The notes beneath the pieces are model-generated. The model was not told where the DNA came from. It worked only from the letters and a program-made list of their open reading frames with translations, and ran no database searches. The position numbers and the translations under genes were made by a program. Positions 27,858-37,628 of a stretch of DNA of 64,000 nucleotides are shown here, piece by piece. Source of the DNA: Candidatus Jettenia sp. (GTDB lineage: Bacteria; Planctomycetota; Brocadiia; Brocadiales; Brocadiaceae); NCBI GenBank assembly GCA_021650895.1, contig CP091278.1, positions 1,269,659 to 1,333,658 of the forward strand, read 5' to 3'. The first letter of the stretch is position 1. Every line of letters starts with the position of its first letter.

Positions 27858-30800
27858 TTAAGAAACTGGTTTAAATGCTGGTAAAAATACGCTAACCTTG
27901 GTAAACTTCCCTTCAACACTATCAATGATAAGCCAACCCTCATGGTCTCTGATAATACCATAACTGATGCTTAACCCCAGTCCTGTTCCCTTACCTCGGG
28001 GCTTTGTGGTATAAAACGGTTCCACTACTTTATCTCGTATCCTGGCAGGTATACCCGTGCCATGATCGTAGAAGGTAATCTTTACCGCCGGACGGTTATC
28101 TATCGTTGCTTCTTCCCCGATAATCTCAAGGATTTTATTATCATGCGCCTCTGGATATTTTTGGTTTAAGGCATATCGCGCATTACTGATAGCATTCAGA
28201 AAAACTTGTTGTATCTGCTGAGGGTGCGCAATGATTTGAGGCAATTTTGGAGAAACGTCTAACTTTATCATAATACCCTCTTTTCGCAATTGCGCCTCTG
28301 TCAGAACAAGCGTATTTGTTATTATTTCATGAACACTGACAATGCTTTTTTTCTCCTTCGCATCACTCTGTCTTGCAAAGGAAAGAAGACTACCTGCTAT
28401 GCTAGCAATACGATTGGCTTCTTTGACAATCCGGCCGGCAATATCCCTTTCCTTACTTCCTTCGCTGCTTTTATTCAATAATATCTGGGCACAGTTAATA
28501 ACACCGTTTATAGGGTTATTGATCTCGTGGGCTACACCCGCTGCCAATTCACCTAATGATGCCAGATGCCTGGACCGTTCAGTCTCTCTTTGTAAGGTTA
28601 TCTTTTCCGTGATATCCAGAAATGCGCCTAAGATGCCAAGAACATTACCCTTCTCATCTTTTATCGGAGTTCTCACCATACGGACAATCAATGTCTTTCC
28701 ATCTTTCACATATTCTTCTTCCCTATCATCTGTTTGCCCTGATTCCATAATCTGCTTATCTTCAACTCTGTATTTCTCGGCAAGTTCTTTGGAGAAAAAA
28801 TCATAATCGGTCTTTCCCGTGATCTCATCCGGTCTGATGTGAAAATCTCTTGCTAAATTCTCATTACAAGATACAAACCTGAGATCTTTATCTTTAAAAA
28901 ATATTCTTTGAGGAAGATTTTCAATAAGAAGCCGATATTTACTTTCGCTTGCACGCAACACATCTTCAGCACGTTTGCGTTCGGTAATATCACGAGCAAT
29001 ACCCAAAATCCCGATTACTGATCCTTTCCGGATTTGTGGAGTTACTTTAAATTCTCCAACCAGATAATTACCGGACTTGCTCAGAATACGCAATTCAAAA
29101 ACCGGAGGTATTTCCTTCTGATGAACACGTTGCAATAACTTCAGTGCTATAGACCTGTCATCAGGATGAACCAGAGGAATAAACTGCTTATGCAGCCATT
29201 CTGTATGTGACCAACCCGTAATAGTCTCAAAAGCAGTATTGAGCGAGACAATAGTCCCGTCTACGGTAAGCGTGAAGATTACATCCAGGGCATTTTCAAC
29301 AAGATTTCTGTATCGTTCTTCCGATTCATGCAATGACTCATCCGCCAGCTTATGCTCAGCCATTTCTTTCTGGAGTTTTTCATTTACCATGATAAGCTCT
29401 GCTGTCCTTTTTGTCACTCGTTCCTCGAGAGACTTATTGAGCGCCTTCAATTCCTCCTCTATCTTTTTAAGCTCAGTAACATCCTGAATTGTTCCGTTCA
29501 TCTGAATTGGCTTTCCCGTAGTATCATAGATAACTTCCCCCTGGCAGTGAGCAAAACGTACCGTACCATCGGGCAAAGATATTCGATGGTCAATGATGAA
29601 GGGTTTTCCCTCATATAAGGCCTCATGAATAGACTTTTTCACATATTCTTTATCACCAGGATGAATAGCATTCAGAAATATCTCATAGCTTGTATTAGAT
29701 GTTTGCGGAGATAAACCAAAGATCCGATAGACCTCATCAGACCAATACAATGTATTCTTCTCTCTATCCCATTCCCAGTTTCCCACATGAGCAATCCGTT
29801 GGGCATTGGAAAGACTGGCCTCGCTCTTGCGGAGTGCCGCTTCCGCCCGTCTCTGTTCGGTAACATCTCTGGCTGTGCCAAGAACTCCTGTGATATTCCC
29901 CTTTTCATCCCGTAGAGGAAAATTTTTATATTCACAAACCCTTCCCGTATCTCTGAAAGAAAGTTCAAATTGAAGGCTTTCTCCCTTTACGGTTCTTGTA
30001 TAGACATCTATTGCTTTTTTCAGGTTTTCTTCATCAAAGAGAGACGCAAATGGCTTTCCAAAAAATTCTTCAGGTTTGTGGCCCGTTAATATTCCGAATA
30101 TCTTATTTACAAAGAGAATATTTCCTTTGGTATCACAAATATACGCAAGGTCCCGTATCTCAGAAAATAATATCTCATATTTTTTCAACCGTCTCTCTGT
30201 CTGCTTACGATTTTCGATTTCTCTCCGAAGTTCCTCATTGCCCTTCGCGAGCGACATTGTCCGATCATTCACCTGTTGTTCAAGGGATTCGTTCAGCGCC
30301 CTCAGTTCATCCGCCATCCGCTTGTGTTCGGCAATCTTCCCGGCAAGTTCCTCTGCCATAGCATTAAAGCTTGTGGCCAAAACACCAAACTCATCTTTGC
30401 GATTCAGTTTTACCCGGAAATTCAATTCCCCCCATGCGAATTTTTCTGCTGCATCCGTTAAATCCTTAACTGGCCTTGATGTTGAAACAGCAAAGATAGC
30501 CCCCATGCTGGTGGCTGCGGCAACACTTATCATTCCCATAAACAAGATAATAAAACCAAACCTTTTTAATGAAGCAAAGGCCTCTGCCTTATCCATCTCT
30601 GCCAAAAGTATCCAGCCATATTCTGGTATATCTAATGCGGCGCCAACAGCGGGTATTCCTCTATAGTCTCTGTATATACCAACATACTCTTTCTTACCCC
30701 CGATAATCTGGCGGACTGGCTCTGTATCCACCGTCTGCCTGAGAGGTGCATTGTCAATAAATCTTGATTCCGTGAGCATCATCTTGTCTCTATTAACCAG

Positions 30801-31442
30801 GTATAGTTCAACAGTCTCTCCCATTCCGGCATGGTCGGTCGTAATCTCGTTCAGCATGGTAAGGCTGTAGGTACAAATAATGGAGCCAAGCGGCTCAGCA
30901 CTATATTCAGAGATAATTGGCGCAGAAATACATACGCAATCTTTATCAAAGTAAGAAAAGTAATGCGGCTGGTCGACGTATGCAGTAGCATTGTGGCCTA
31001 TATCTTGTGGAAATATACCCTTATGAGAAATATCTTTGCCAGGCAATCTCTCACTCGTGGATGTTGCAACCTTACCATGTTCATCGAGAAGAATTATTGC
31101 GATAAGCTGACGGCAGAGCGGAAGTTTATTTTCTATGAGGTATCTCTGTAAGGAAGCTACTTCAGGCTGTTCGAAAGTCCCTTCACGAACAATAGTCTCA
31201 AAGGTGCTTTTGATAAACATGTCCGTGCTGAAATCTATGACACGCGTCTTTTTTATCTCCATAAGAGACAAAAAATGAAGTCTTTTTGATTCTACAAGGC
31301 CTTTTAGCTTCTCCAGAATTTGATATTTAAGTGTATTTCTGATAGAGAAGTAGCAGGTAGTTGCAATTACGATAATAGGAATAAGAGAAATACACAATAC
31401 AAATACGAGCAACTTTTTCTTAATCGATAGGAATAATCTCAT
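27858..31442 (-). CDS. Membrane sensor histidine kinase: Cache-HAMP-4xPAS-HisKA-HATPase
   Basis: Large inner-membrane sensor kinase (~1,194 residues). Order: TM1 near the N-terminus (MRLFLSIKKKLLVFVLCISL), periplasmic dCache-like domain (~40-290), TM2 (~300-325), HAMP (RPVKDLTDAAEKFAWGEL), coiled coil, four PAS domains (~430-550, 555-675, 720-835, 845-970), HisKA with phospho-His in AGVAHEINNP, and an HATPase with DHGTGIP and GTGLGLSISYG. No receiver domain. ATG at 31442 chosen from alignment with the kinase at 60286-63758, which starts MNLFRSIKSK. No response-regulator gene is adjacent, so its partner is elsewhere. A hexanucleotide repeat lies ~210 bp upstream. Confidence 0.93.
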   Translation of the reverse strand: MRLFLSIKKKLLVFVLCISLIPIIVIATTCYFSIRNTLKYQILEKLKGLVESKRLHFLSLMEIKKTRVIDFSTDMFIKSTFETIVREGTFEQPEVASLQRYLIENKLPLCRQLIAIILLDEHGKVATSTSERLPGKDISHKGIFPQDIGHNATAYVDQPHYFSYFDKDCVCISAPIISEYSAEPLGSIICTYSLTMLNEITTDHAGMGETVELYLVNRDKMMLTESRFIDNAPLRQTVDTEPVRQIIGGKKEYVGIYRDYRGIPAVGAALDIPEYGWILLAEMDKAEAFASLKRFGFIILFMGMISVAAATSMGAIFAVSTSRPVKDLTDAAEKFAWGELNFRVKLNRKDEFGVLATSFNAMAEELAGKIAEHKRMADELRALNESLEQQVNDRTMSLAKGNEELRREIENRKQTERRLKKYEILFSEIRDLAYICDTKGNILFVNKIFGILTGHKPEEFFGKPFASLFDEENLKKAIDVYTRTVKGESLQFELSFRDTGRVCEYKNFPLRDEKGNITGVLGTARDVTEQRRAEAALRKSEASLSNAQRIAHVGNWEWDREKNTLYWSDEVYRIFGLSPQTSNTSYEIFLNAIHPGDKEYVKKSIHEALYEGKPFIIDHRISLPDGTVRFAHCQGEVIYDTTGKPIQMNGTIQDVTELKKIEEELKALNKSLEERVTKRTAELIMVNEKLQKEMAEHKLADESLHESEERYRNLVENALDVIFTLTVDGTIVSLNTAFETITGWSHTEWLHKQFIPLVHPDDRSIALKLLQRVHQKEIPPVFELRILSKSGNYLVGEFKVTPQIRKGSVIGILGIARDITERKRAEDVLRASESKYRLLIENLPQRIFFKDKDLRFVSCNENLARDFHIRPDEITGKTDYDFFSKELAEKYRVEDKQIMESGQTDDREEEYVKDGKTLIVRMVRTPIKDEKGNVLGILGAFLDITEKITLQRETERSRHLASLGELAAGVAHEINNPINGVINCAQILLNKSSEGSKERDIAGRIVKEANRIASIAGSLLSFARQSDAKEKKSIVSVHEIITNTLVLTEAQLRKEGIMIKLDVSPKLPQIIAHPQQIQQVFLNAISNARYALNQKYPEAHDNKILEIIGEEATIDNRPAVKITFYDHGTGIPARIRDKVVEPFYTTKPRGKGTGLGLSISYGIIRDHEGWLIIDSVEGKFTKVSVFLPAFKPVS

Positions 31443-31649
31443 TTTATAGATCCTTAAGATCAAGCTATCCAAATGTTAAAGTAGGGAAAATATTCCTAAT
31501 CCTCGAAGATTATATCTGGCACAAATAACGAATAAATATAATAGTTTAGTATGGTAAATTTTAATTTTAGTAATAAACAACTTCTTTACATTTTAAGAAT
31601 GAGCAATCTTGATACCTTATATTAGTAATTAAAAGGTTTTATTTTTAGG

Positions 31650-31679
31650 AAGTATAAGTATAAGTATAAGTATAAGTAT
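31650..31679. repeat. Hexanucleotide tandem repeat (AAGTAT)5
   Basis: Five perfect AAGTAT units plus a sixth degenerate unit (AAGTGT), ~208 bp upstream of the ATG of the minus-strand sensor kinase. In the promoter region, unit-number change could alter spacing; no promoter elements are verified. Confidence 0.85.
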
Positions 31680-32782
31680 AAGTGTAATTTACATAAATAC
31701 TAAAAATAAACCAGAGGTAAAACTCATGAGCATTACATTAGGCCTTCGGCAACTTTTAAATCGTAAAGACATGTAGTGGCAAGGCACGCCTTGCCACTAC
31801 AGAATCGCTTTGAAATTCCTATACATAAAAATGTAGGGCAAGGCTTCAGCCTTGCCTCCCCCGCCTGAATATGCCCACGGGAATAGCAAGCCTAAAGAGC
31901 CTGTGCAAAAAGGTATATTTTCAGGGTAAAGAATATAAGAATAGAGGAAGGCAGATACGCCAAGTTAAAACCTGCTGGCTTATCCTCAAACTCTTCCCAT
32001 GTTCATGAGAGTATGGTTTGAGAGAGAAACCCTGTTTCCTGAACTAAAGAGTACATAAGCCTAAGAAAGGCTTCTCAAAAATAGAATTTATTGATAAAGA
32101 TAAATCCCTAAATAGAGTTTTAGGAAAGAGATGAAACAAAAGAAATAAAAACGTACAAAAATGAGCAACAATGCACATTTATGTGCAAAAAAGCTGATTA
32201 ATGTGCAAGAAAAGATGGGAACAACAAACGATTTAACTAACATGCAACTGACATTCAAGAGGTTTTCACGAATATCTATAGTACTCTCTGTACAAAACCG
32301 AACATACCGCATTCAACCTCGAAGGGGTGAAATGATTATAGATACTTAAGCAGTATTTGGGGTGGCACGGACAAACTTGTTTGTCCGTGTTCAACTTCTT
32401 AAGTTAATGCATATGCCCTCGGGGTCGAAGGGCTTTTTTCTGCTTTTTCTATAAATATGACATCCTTACGGGATTGGGGGCAGGAAAACGAAAGGAGAGA
32501 CGCAAGATTTTGCGTCTCTACCATTGCAACATCGTGTATCTCTGCGTTTAACGTTGAGAAATTTCAATTCCGTAGGGCAACCCTTTAGGGTTGCTATCCC
32601 CGTGCATGTTCGGACGGGGGAAGCAAGGCTAAAGCCTTGCCCTACATCGACTCTGTTTTTTCATGAGGAGAGACGGTAAGATTTTACGTCTCTCCTGCCA
32701 ATGGTAGCCTCATGGATGATTCATGTAAATACCGAGTAACAAAACAATGATCAGGGGTGTTTCTCTTTAAAATATCTATAAC
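31680..32782. other. Repeat-rich intergenic region between two kinase genes
   Basis: Holds REP-A copies (31833-31900 and, inverted, 32572-32644), a GGTGGCACGGACAAACTTGTTTGTCCGTG hairpin at about 32362-32390, a CATTCAACCTCGAAGGGGTG repeat near 32306, and a GAGACGCAAGATTTTGCGTCTC hairpin near 32497. The ~300 bp at 32050-32350 has no recognisable gene. Confidence 0.6.
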
Positions 32783-34891
32783 TTAGCTTGAATACCGGGG
32801 CAGCATTATGATAATTTTGGTATATTCGCCCTCTCTGCTATCAATCATAAGCTTACCACCATGATTCTTGATAATAGTATGACTAATACTTAATCCTAAC
32901 CCAATCCCCTTATTACTATATTTTGTTGTAAAAAAAGGATTGATTACTTTATCTCTCATTTCAACAGGGATACCGGTGCCGTGATCATAAAAAATGATCT
33001 TTACATAGGCATTATTATTCATCGTTGTTTCTTCCCCTGAAATCTCAAAGATTTTATTATCGTGCATTTCGGGATATTTCTGATTCAGGGCATATCGGGC
33101 ATTGTTTATGATACTTAAAAATACCTGCTGAATTTGCTGTGGATGCGCAAGGATTTCGGGTAATTTTCGGGAAATATCTAACTTCATCGTAATACCTTCT
33201 TTTCGTAATTGCGATTCTATCAGAGTAAGCGTATCAGACAATATTCCATGCATATTAATAATATTCTTTTTTTCACTATCGGGTCGGGTAAAAGACAGGA
33301 GACTATGTACGATATTGGCTATACGATCTCCCTCCTTGATAATTCGTCTGGCAAGGTCTTTTTCCTTACTTCCTTCACTACTTTTATTCAATAATATCTG
33401 GGCACAGTTAATAACGCCGGTTATGGGATTATTAATCTCATGACCTACGCCCGCTGCCAGTTCACCTAATGATGCCAGATGCCTGGACCGTTCAGCCTCT
33501 CTTTGTAAGATCACCTTCTCAGTAATATCCCAAAATATGCCTAAAATACCAATAACAGTGCCTTTTTCATCCTTTATAGGAGTTCTTACTATACGGATAA
33601 TTAATTCCTGTCCATCTTTACTATACTCCTCTTCTCTTTCATCTGTTTGCCCTGATTCCATAATCTGCTTATCCTCGGCTCTGTATTTCTCGGCAAGTTC
33701 CCTGGGGAAAAAATCATAATCAGTCTTTCCCGTGATCTCATCCGGCCTGATGTGAAAATCTGCTGCTAAATTTCTATTGCAGGATACATACACTAAACTC
33801 TTGTCTTTATAAAATATCCTTTGTGGCAGATTCTCAAGGAGGAGCCGATACTTGCTTTCACTGATACGCAGGGCATCCTCAACCATTTTCCGATGGATAA
33901 CAACACTTAATTGAGTAGCAACCGAAGAAATAAGCCTGGTCAACCGTTCATCTTCATCCCGTTGTTCTTGCATAAAGAATGTCAGTACGGCAATAACTTC
34001 ATCATTCGTTACGACAGGAATACCCATTGCTGCTTTAAAGCCAAATTTCTTGCAAAACTCTGCATGAGGAAAGTTTCTCCTTACCATAGACTCGATCATC
34101 CATTCAGGCTTCTTTAAAGACCATACACGGCCCGGAAGACCACAGTCTGGCGAAAAGGTAAGCATTTTACTGTCTTGTTTAATTTCTTCCATTTTTTTAG
34201 GATCTCTATGCCATGCTACACAATATTCGAGGTATTTACCATCGGGGGAAATAAGCCATGCCTCACCATAAACCCAACCGGTAGCCTCGCATACTTTACG
34301 CAGTACAATGCCAAGTGTAGAAGAGAAATCTTCTGCCTCGACAATTGCAAAGGTCATTGTTTGCAGCAGCTTAATCTCTTCTTCCATCTCTTTATGCTCA
34401 GCGACTTTCATACGAAGCTCTGTGTTTGCCTTTGCCAGCGCCGACGTCCGCTCCGCTACACGACATTCAAGAGATTCGTTAAACGCTCTTAGTTCTTCTT
34501 CAACCCTCTTGCGTTCAATCGCATACCGTATGGAGCGCACCAGCAATTTGTAATTCACTTCCTCCTTAATAAGATAGTCCTGCGCCCCCTCCTGTACCAC
34601 CTTAGTACCTATTACTTCATCAATAAACCCTGTCAATACTACAATGGGTAATTTTGGTGACTGTGTACGGACCTGACGAAGTACGTGAAGGCCTCCATTA
34701 TCTGGTACGTTGAGGTCCAGAAGTAACACATCAAATCGTTTTTCTTTCAGATACTCCAGTCCTAATAAAAACTGACTGGCGTGTTCCAGCTCAAATTTGA
34801 CAGTATTATCTTCTTTCAGTATCTCCTGTATCAATCTGACTTCGTCTGAATTATCATCTATAAGCAAAACCCTGATGCGTTTCTTGTTCAT
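32783..34891 (-). CDS. Hybrid response regulator-GAF-PAS-histidine kinase
   Basis: Soluble 702-residue signalling protein. An N-terminal receiver domain (~6-125) has VLLIDDNSDE, phospho-Asp in LLLDLNVPD and the TG / KEE switch residues. A coiled coil, a GAF domain (~195-340, ATGWVYGEAWLISPDG...GIPVVTNDEVIAVL) and a PAS domain (~350-475) follow, then HisKA (AAGVGHEINNP) and HATPase (DHGTGIP, GIGLGLSIS). The receiver-first order means it is itself a phosphorylation target and then a kinase, so it could be a relay below one of the membrane kinases. No membrane segments. ATG preceded by AGGAGAGGCGAA. The PAS-HisKA-ATPase half is a close paralogue of the neighbouring kinase. Confidence 0.92.
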   Translation of the reverse strand: MNKKRIRVLLIDDNSDEVRLIQEILKEDNTVKFELEHASQFLLGLEYLKEKRFDVLLLDLNVPDNGGLHVLRQVRTQSPKLPIVVLTGFIDEVIGTKVVQEGAQDYLIKEEVNYKLLVRSIRYAIERKRVEEELRAFNESLECRVAERTSALAKANTELRMKVAEHKEMEEEIKLLQTMTFAIVEAEDFSSTLGIVLRKVCEATGWVYGEAWLISPDGKYLEYCVAWHRDPKKMEEIKQDSKMLTFSPDCGLPGRVWSLKKPEWMIESMVRRNFPHAEFCKKFGFKAAMGIPVVTNDEVIAVLTFFMQEQRDEDERLTRLISSVATQLSVVIHRKMVEDALRISESKYRLLLENLPQRIFYKDKSLVYVSCNRNLAADFHIRPDEITGKTDYDFFPRELAEKYRAEDKQIMESGQTDEREEEYSKDGQELIIRIVRTPIKDEKGTVIGILGIFWDITEKVILQREAERSRHLASLGELAAGVGHEINNPITGVINCAQILLNKSSEGSKEKDLARRIIKEGDRIANIVHSLLSFTRPDSEKKNIINMHGILSDTLTLIESQLRKEGITMKLDISRKLPEILAHPQQIQQVFLSIINNARYALNQKYPEMHDNKIFEISGEETTMNNNAYVKIIFYDHGTGIPVEMRDKVINPFFTTKYSNKGIGLGLSISHTIIKNHGGKLMIDSREGEYTKIIIMLPRYSS

Positions 34892-35081
34892 TTCGCCTCT
34901 CCTGAGTCACCATTATCAAAGATAAGATTTTAAAAATAGTAGAGAAAATACCTATAATACTCCTGGATACAATAATTCCGCCATACCTATAGCATCCAAG
35001 AGATGAAACTGAACAGAATGTGTCAAAAGTTGAGTCCTTGGTTGTATGCTGATGTATGGAACGTATGAAACCCTTAAACAT

Positions 35082-35161
35082 GTCATTGCAAGGGGTTTTC
35101 CTGAAGCAATCTCTTCTGGAACATGCAAAGGGATTGCTTCGGACAATACCCTCGCAATGAC
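35082..35161. repeat. GTCATTGCGAGGG-type inverted-repeat element, second copy
   Basis: 80 bp; ends GTCATTGCAAGGGG and CCCTCGCAATGAC, with inner GAAGCAATC/GATTGCTTC arms. Matches 15826-15906 in the same structure. Confidence 0.75.
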
Positions 35162-35443
35162 CATTGGGCCAGCAGGGTAGTCTTTCCTCTGTTGATGATA
35201 TGTTCGATTTCATCCTTGGAATACTATATTTGTAATCGATATTGCAGAAGTAAAGGTTTAAAATTCTTTGTAAATATAAAACTTTCGTAGTATATTTCAA
35301 GATAAATTCATAATTTATCAATGTGAAATGAGAAAATTCTGTAAATTTGAAAGATTTTTAGAAAAAAACTATAGATAAATTCATCAGAATTATGGTATAT
35401 CCTGGTTTACAATCTCATGGAATGTAGAGGAATTTCAATTTTG

Positions 35444-35517
35444 TAGGGCAACCCTTTAGGGTTGCCATCCCCGTGCACATATTCAGGCGGGAAGGCAAGG
35501 CTGAAGCCTTGCCCTAC
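35444..35517. repeat. REP-A repeat, inverted copy
   Basis: GTAGGGCAACCCTTTAGGG half, bridge CCGTGCACATATTCAGG, then GGCAAGGCTGAAGCCTTGCCC. A GGTGGCACGGACAAAC hairpin follows at about 35725. Confidence 0.75.
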
Positions 35518-35833
35518 GTCTTACGAAGAGATAAAAGTCGTCCAAGGCCTAATTTAACGTAAATAGTAAAAGAATAACAACGGAGCATTTCTCCTTAAGG
35601 TATCTATATGTTATTATAGAAAGCTTACAGAAGGAACGGTCCGCCGGGTCGTCTCTATCTTTCTATCCATGCTACCCGGATGGAAGGGTTGTAAGGACAT
35701 AAGCGTTACCTTAAGCAGTATTTTGGGTGGCACGGACAAACTTGTTTGTCCGTGTTCAACCTGAGAGATGCAGTTATAGTCACAAGGTAAGATTTATTTT
35801 ACTTCTTAAGGTAACGCATATGGGGTGTAAGGG

Positions 35834-36168
35834 CATATGCATCAAGCTAACATGTGGAAACGGTGAAGAATAACATAATCCCCCTTAATCCCCCTTTAGA
35901 AAAGGGGGAGATGCATAGTCCTCCTTCGTCCCCCTTTAAAAAAGGGGGAAATGCATAATTCCCCTTAGTCCCTCTTTAGAAAAGGGGGAAATGCATAACC
36001 CCCCTAACCCCTCTTTAGAAAAGGGAGAAATCCATCGTTTCCTCCTTTTCTAAACTTATCCTTCTTTCCCCCCTTTTCTAAAGGGGGGTTAGGGGGGATT
36101 ACCATTGCTCTTTTCCTAAGGGGATACCTCCCTTTTTATGGAATACGATTCTTAGCTTGATGCATATG
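35834..36168. repeat. Repeat block with inverted CATATGCATCAAGCTAA ends and 18-bp direct flanks
   Basis: 335 bp with perfect 17-bp inverted ends. It is flanked by an identical 18-bp direct repeat (GCATATGGGGTGTAAGGG at 35816-35833 and 36162-36179, the latter overlapping the right end). The interior is a tandem array of four ~40-bp palindromic units (about 35878-36035), each CCCCCTTTAGAAAAGGGGG-like followed by AAATGCATAA, then a final CCCCCCTTTTCTAAAGGGGGG palindrome. Confidence 0.75.
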
Positions 36169-36218
36169 GGGTGTAAGGGAGCAGAATATCCAGAAACATA
36201 AAATGGTGTTAAACTCTT

Positions 36219-36872
36219 ATGCAAGCGATACTATTTGACATGGATGGAGTACTTGTTGACTCTATGCCTTATCACGCAGAAGCCTGGGATATGATACTAA
36301 AGACTGTTGGTATCAATATTGAGAAAAAATTGATTTACGAGCTTGAAGGTGCAAATTCCCGACAGGTGATTGATACCATATTCAGACAGTTCGGCCGCAT
36401 CCCTACCGATGAAGAAATACAAGAAATTACCCGTAAAAAGTTAGAGATATTTGAGCGGATAGCACAGGTGAAACCCTTCGATGGTATACAGGAGTTCCTT
36501 GAGATAGTAAAATCAAAGTATAAGCTGGCCGTCGTTTCAGGTTCTCACCGTCAGACGGTAAAGAAAACAATAGACACCTTCTTCCCGGATACTTTTGAGG
36601 TGGTTATTGATGGGGAAGAAACCAAAATAAGTAAACCATCGCCAGAACCTTATCTTATTGCCGTCCGGAGACTTCACATACCGAAGGATCATTGCCTTGT
36701 TGTCGAAAATGCCCCTCTTGGCATACGGTCGGCAAAGAGTGCAGGCCTGCGATGTATTGCTATTACCACCTACCTTGGCAGAGAATATCTGAAAGAGGCG
36801 GATTGGATTGCAGATAATCACCGGGAGATGATAGCATATATCCAGAGAGGAACGGCAAACTTTTCCCTCTGA
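36219..36872 (+). CDS. HAD-superfamily phosphatase/phosphomutase (beta-PGM-like)
   Basis: Cytoplasmic HAD hydrolase of subfamily IA with a cap-1 helical domain. Motif I FDMDGVLVDS gives the nucleophile Asp and the acid/base Asp, motif II is VVSGSH, the motif III Lys is in KISKPSPEPY, and motif IV is VVENAPLGI. The arrangement and 217-residue length fit beta-phosphoglucomutase or sugar-phosphate phosphatases; substrate is not readable. A long non-coding repeat block lies on each side, so it is probably monocistronic. Confidence 0.88.
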   Translation: MQAILFDMDGVLVDSMPYHAEAWDMILKTVGINIEKKLIYELEGANSRQVIDTIFRQFGRIPTDEEIQEITRKKLEIFERIAQVKPFDGIQEFLEIVKSKYKLAVVSGSHRQTVKKTIDTFFPDTFEVVIDGEETKISKPSPEPYLIAVRRLHIPKDHCLVVENAPLGIRSAKSAGLRCIAITTYLGREYLKEADWIADNHREMIAYIQRGTANFSL

Positions 36873-36915
36873 AAAGCTTATCTTTACTCAACCTGATGTA
36901 CAGGAATGCAGTTAC

Positions 36916-36990
36916 GTGGAGTAACCTTTTAGGGTTACCATCCCTGATCACTCATTCAAGCGGGGAAGCAAGGCTAAAGCCTCGCCCTAC
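36916..36990. repeat. REP-A repeat, diverged
   Basis: Starts GTGGAGTAACCTTTTAGGG and ends AAGGCTAAAGCCTCGCCCTAC; ~45 bp downstream of the HAD gene, so it could serve as the mRNA 3' end. Confidence 0.65.
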
Positions 36991-37012
36991 ATTATTCTAC
37001 ATTATTAATGTA

Positions 37013-37190
37013 TAGGAAATTCAAAATTTTTCATGATACTGTTAACACACCCCTAACCCGATTGTAGAGACACAAGATTTTGCGAAAGAAGTAGAGATGC
37101 AAGATTTTGCGTCTTTCCAGGGGAATGAACCCACCCCTAACCCCTCCCAGGAGGGGAATAAAAAAATCCCCCCTCGGGAGGGGATTGAGA
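37013..37190. repeat. Composite repeat, inverted partner of 47212-47383
   Basis: Begins with an AAATT-TTTTTCATGATACTGTTAACAC segment, then CACACCCCTAAC, a GAGACACAAGATTTTGCG hairpin, GGGAATGAACCCACCCC and a CCCCTCCCAGGAGGGG palindrome. The same modules occur in reverse order upstream of cbiQ. Confidence 0.65.
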
Positions 37191-37192
37191 GG

Positions 37193-37624
37193 CATATGCA
37201 TCAGGCTAAAATGTGGAAACGGCAAAGGATAACAAACCACCCGTAATCCCCCTTAGTCCCCCTTTAGAAAACTAATCCTTACCCACAAGTTAGGTAGGGA
37301 GCGAAGGTAGAAGCAAGGTAAACCACGAAGTACACGAAGAAAGAAGAACGCAGAGAAGCAAGATTTTGCGCCTTTACAATTGAGGTAGGGGTGTGTTGCT
37401 TCGCCTCAAGAAGGGATCGATCATAAAAAGAATTTATTGAGATTTAGAACTCTCTTATTCTTCGTGTACTTCGTGTTCTTTGTGGTATTTAAAGATGTGG
37501 GTAAGGACAAGTTTTTTAAAGGGGGGTTAGGGGGGATTAGAGGGGAACATAGATACACATTGCTCTTTTTCCAGGGGGATACTTCCTTCTTTTATGGAAC
37601 ACTATTCTTAGCTTGATGCATATA
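37193..37624. repeat. CATATGCATCAAGCTAA-bounded block containing hairpin element F
   Basis: Left end CATATGCATCAGGCTAA (one mismatch), right end TTAGCTTGATGCATATA (one mismatch). Holds hairpin element F and internal AGGGGGGATT palindromes. Confidence 0.65.
37245..37538. repeat. Hairpin element, copy F (short form)
   Basis: About 294 bp with the same internal deletion as copy C (GTGTGTTGCTTCGCCTCAAG junction). The palindrome at its right end is AAAGGGGGGTTAGGGGGG. Confidence 0.8.
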
Positions 37625-37628
37625 GGAT

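Noticed and set aside
35878-36035. Regular repeat array resembling a CRISPR
   Set aside because: Units are themselves palindromic, the intervening bases are also repeated, there are only four units and no cas genes in the window.
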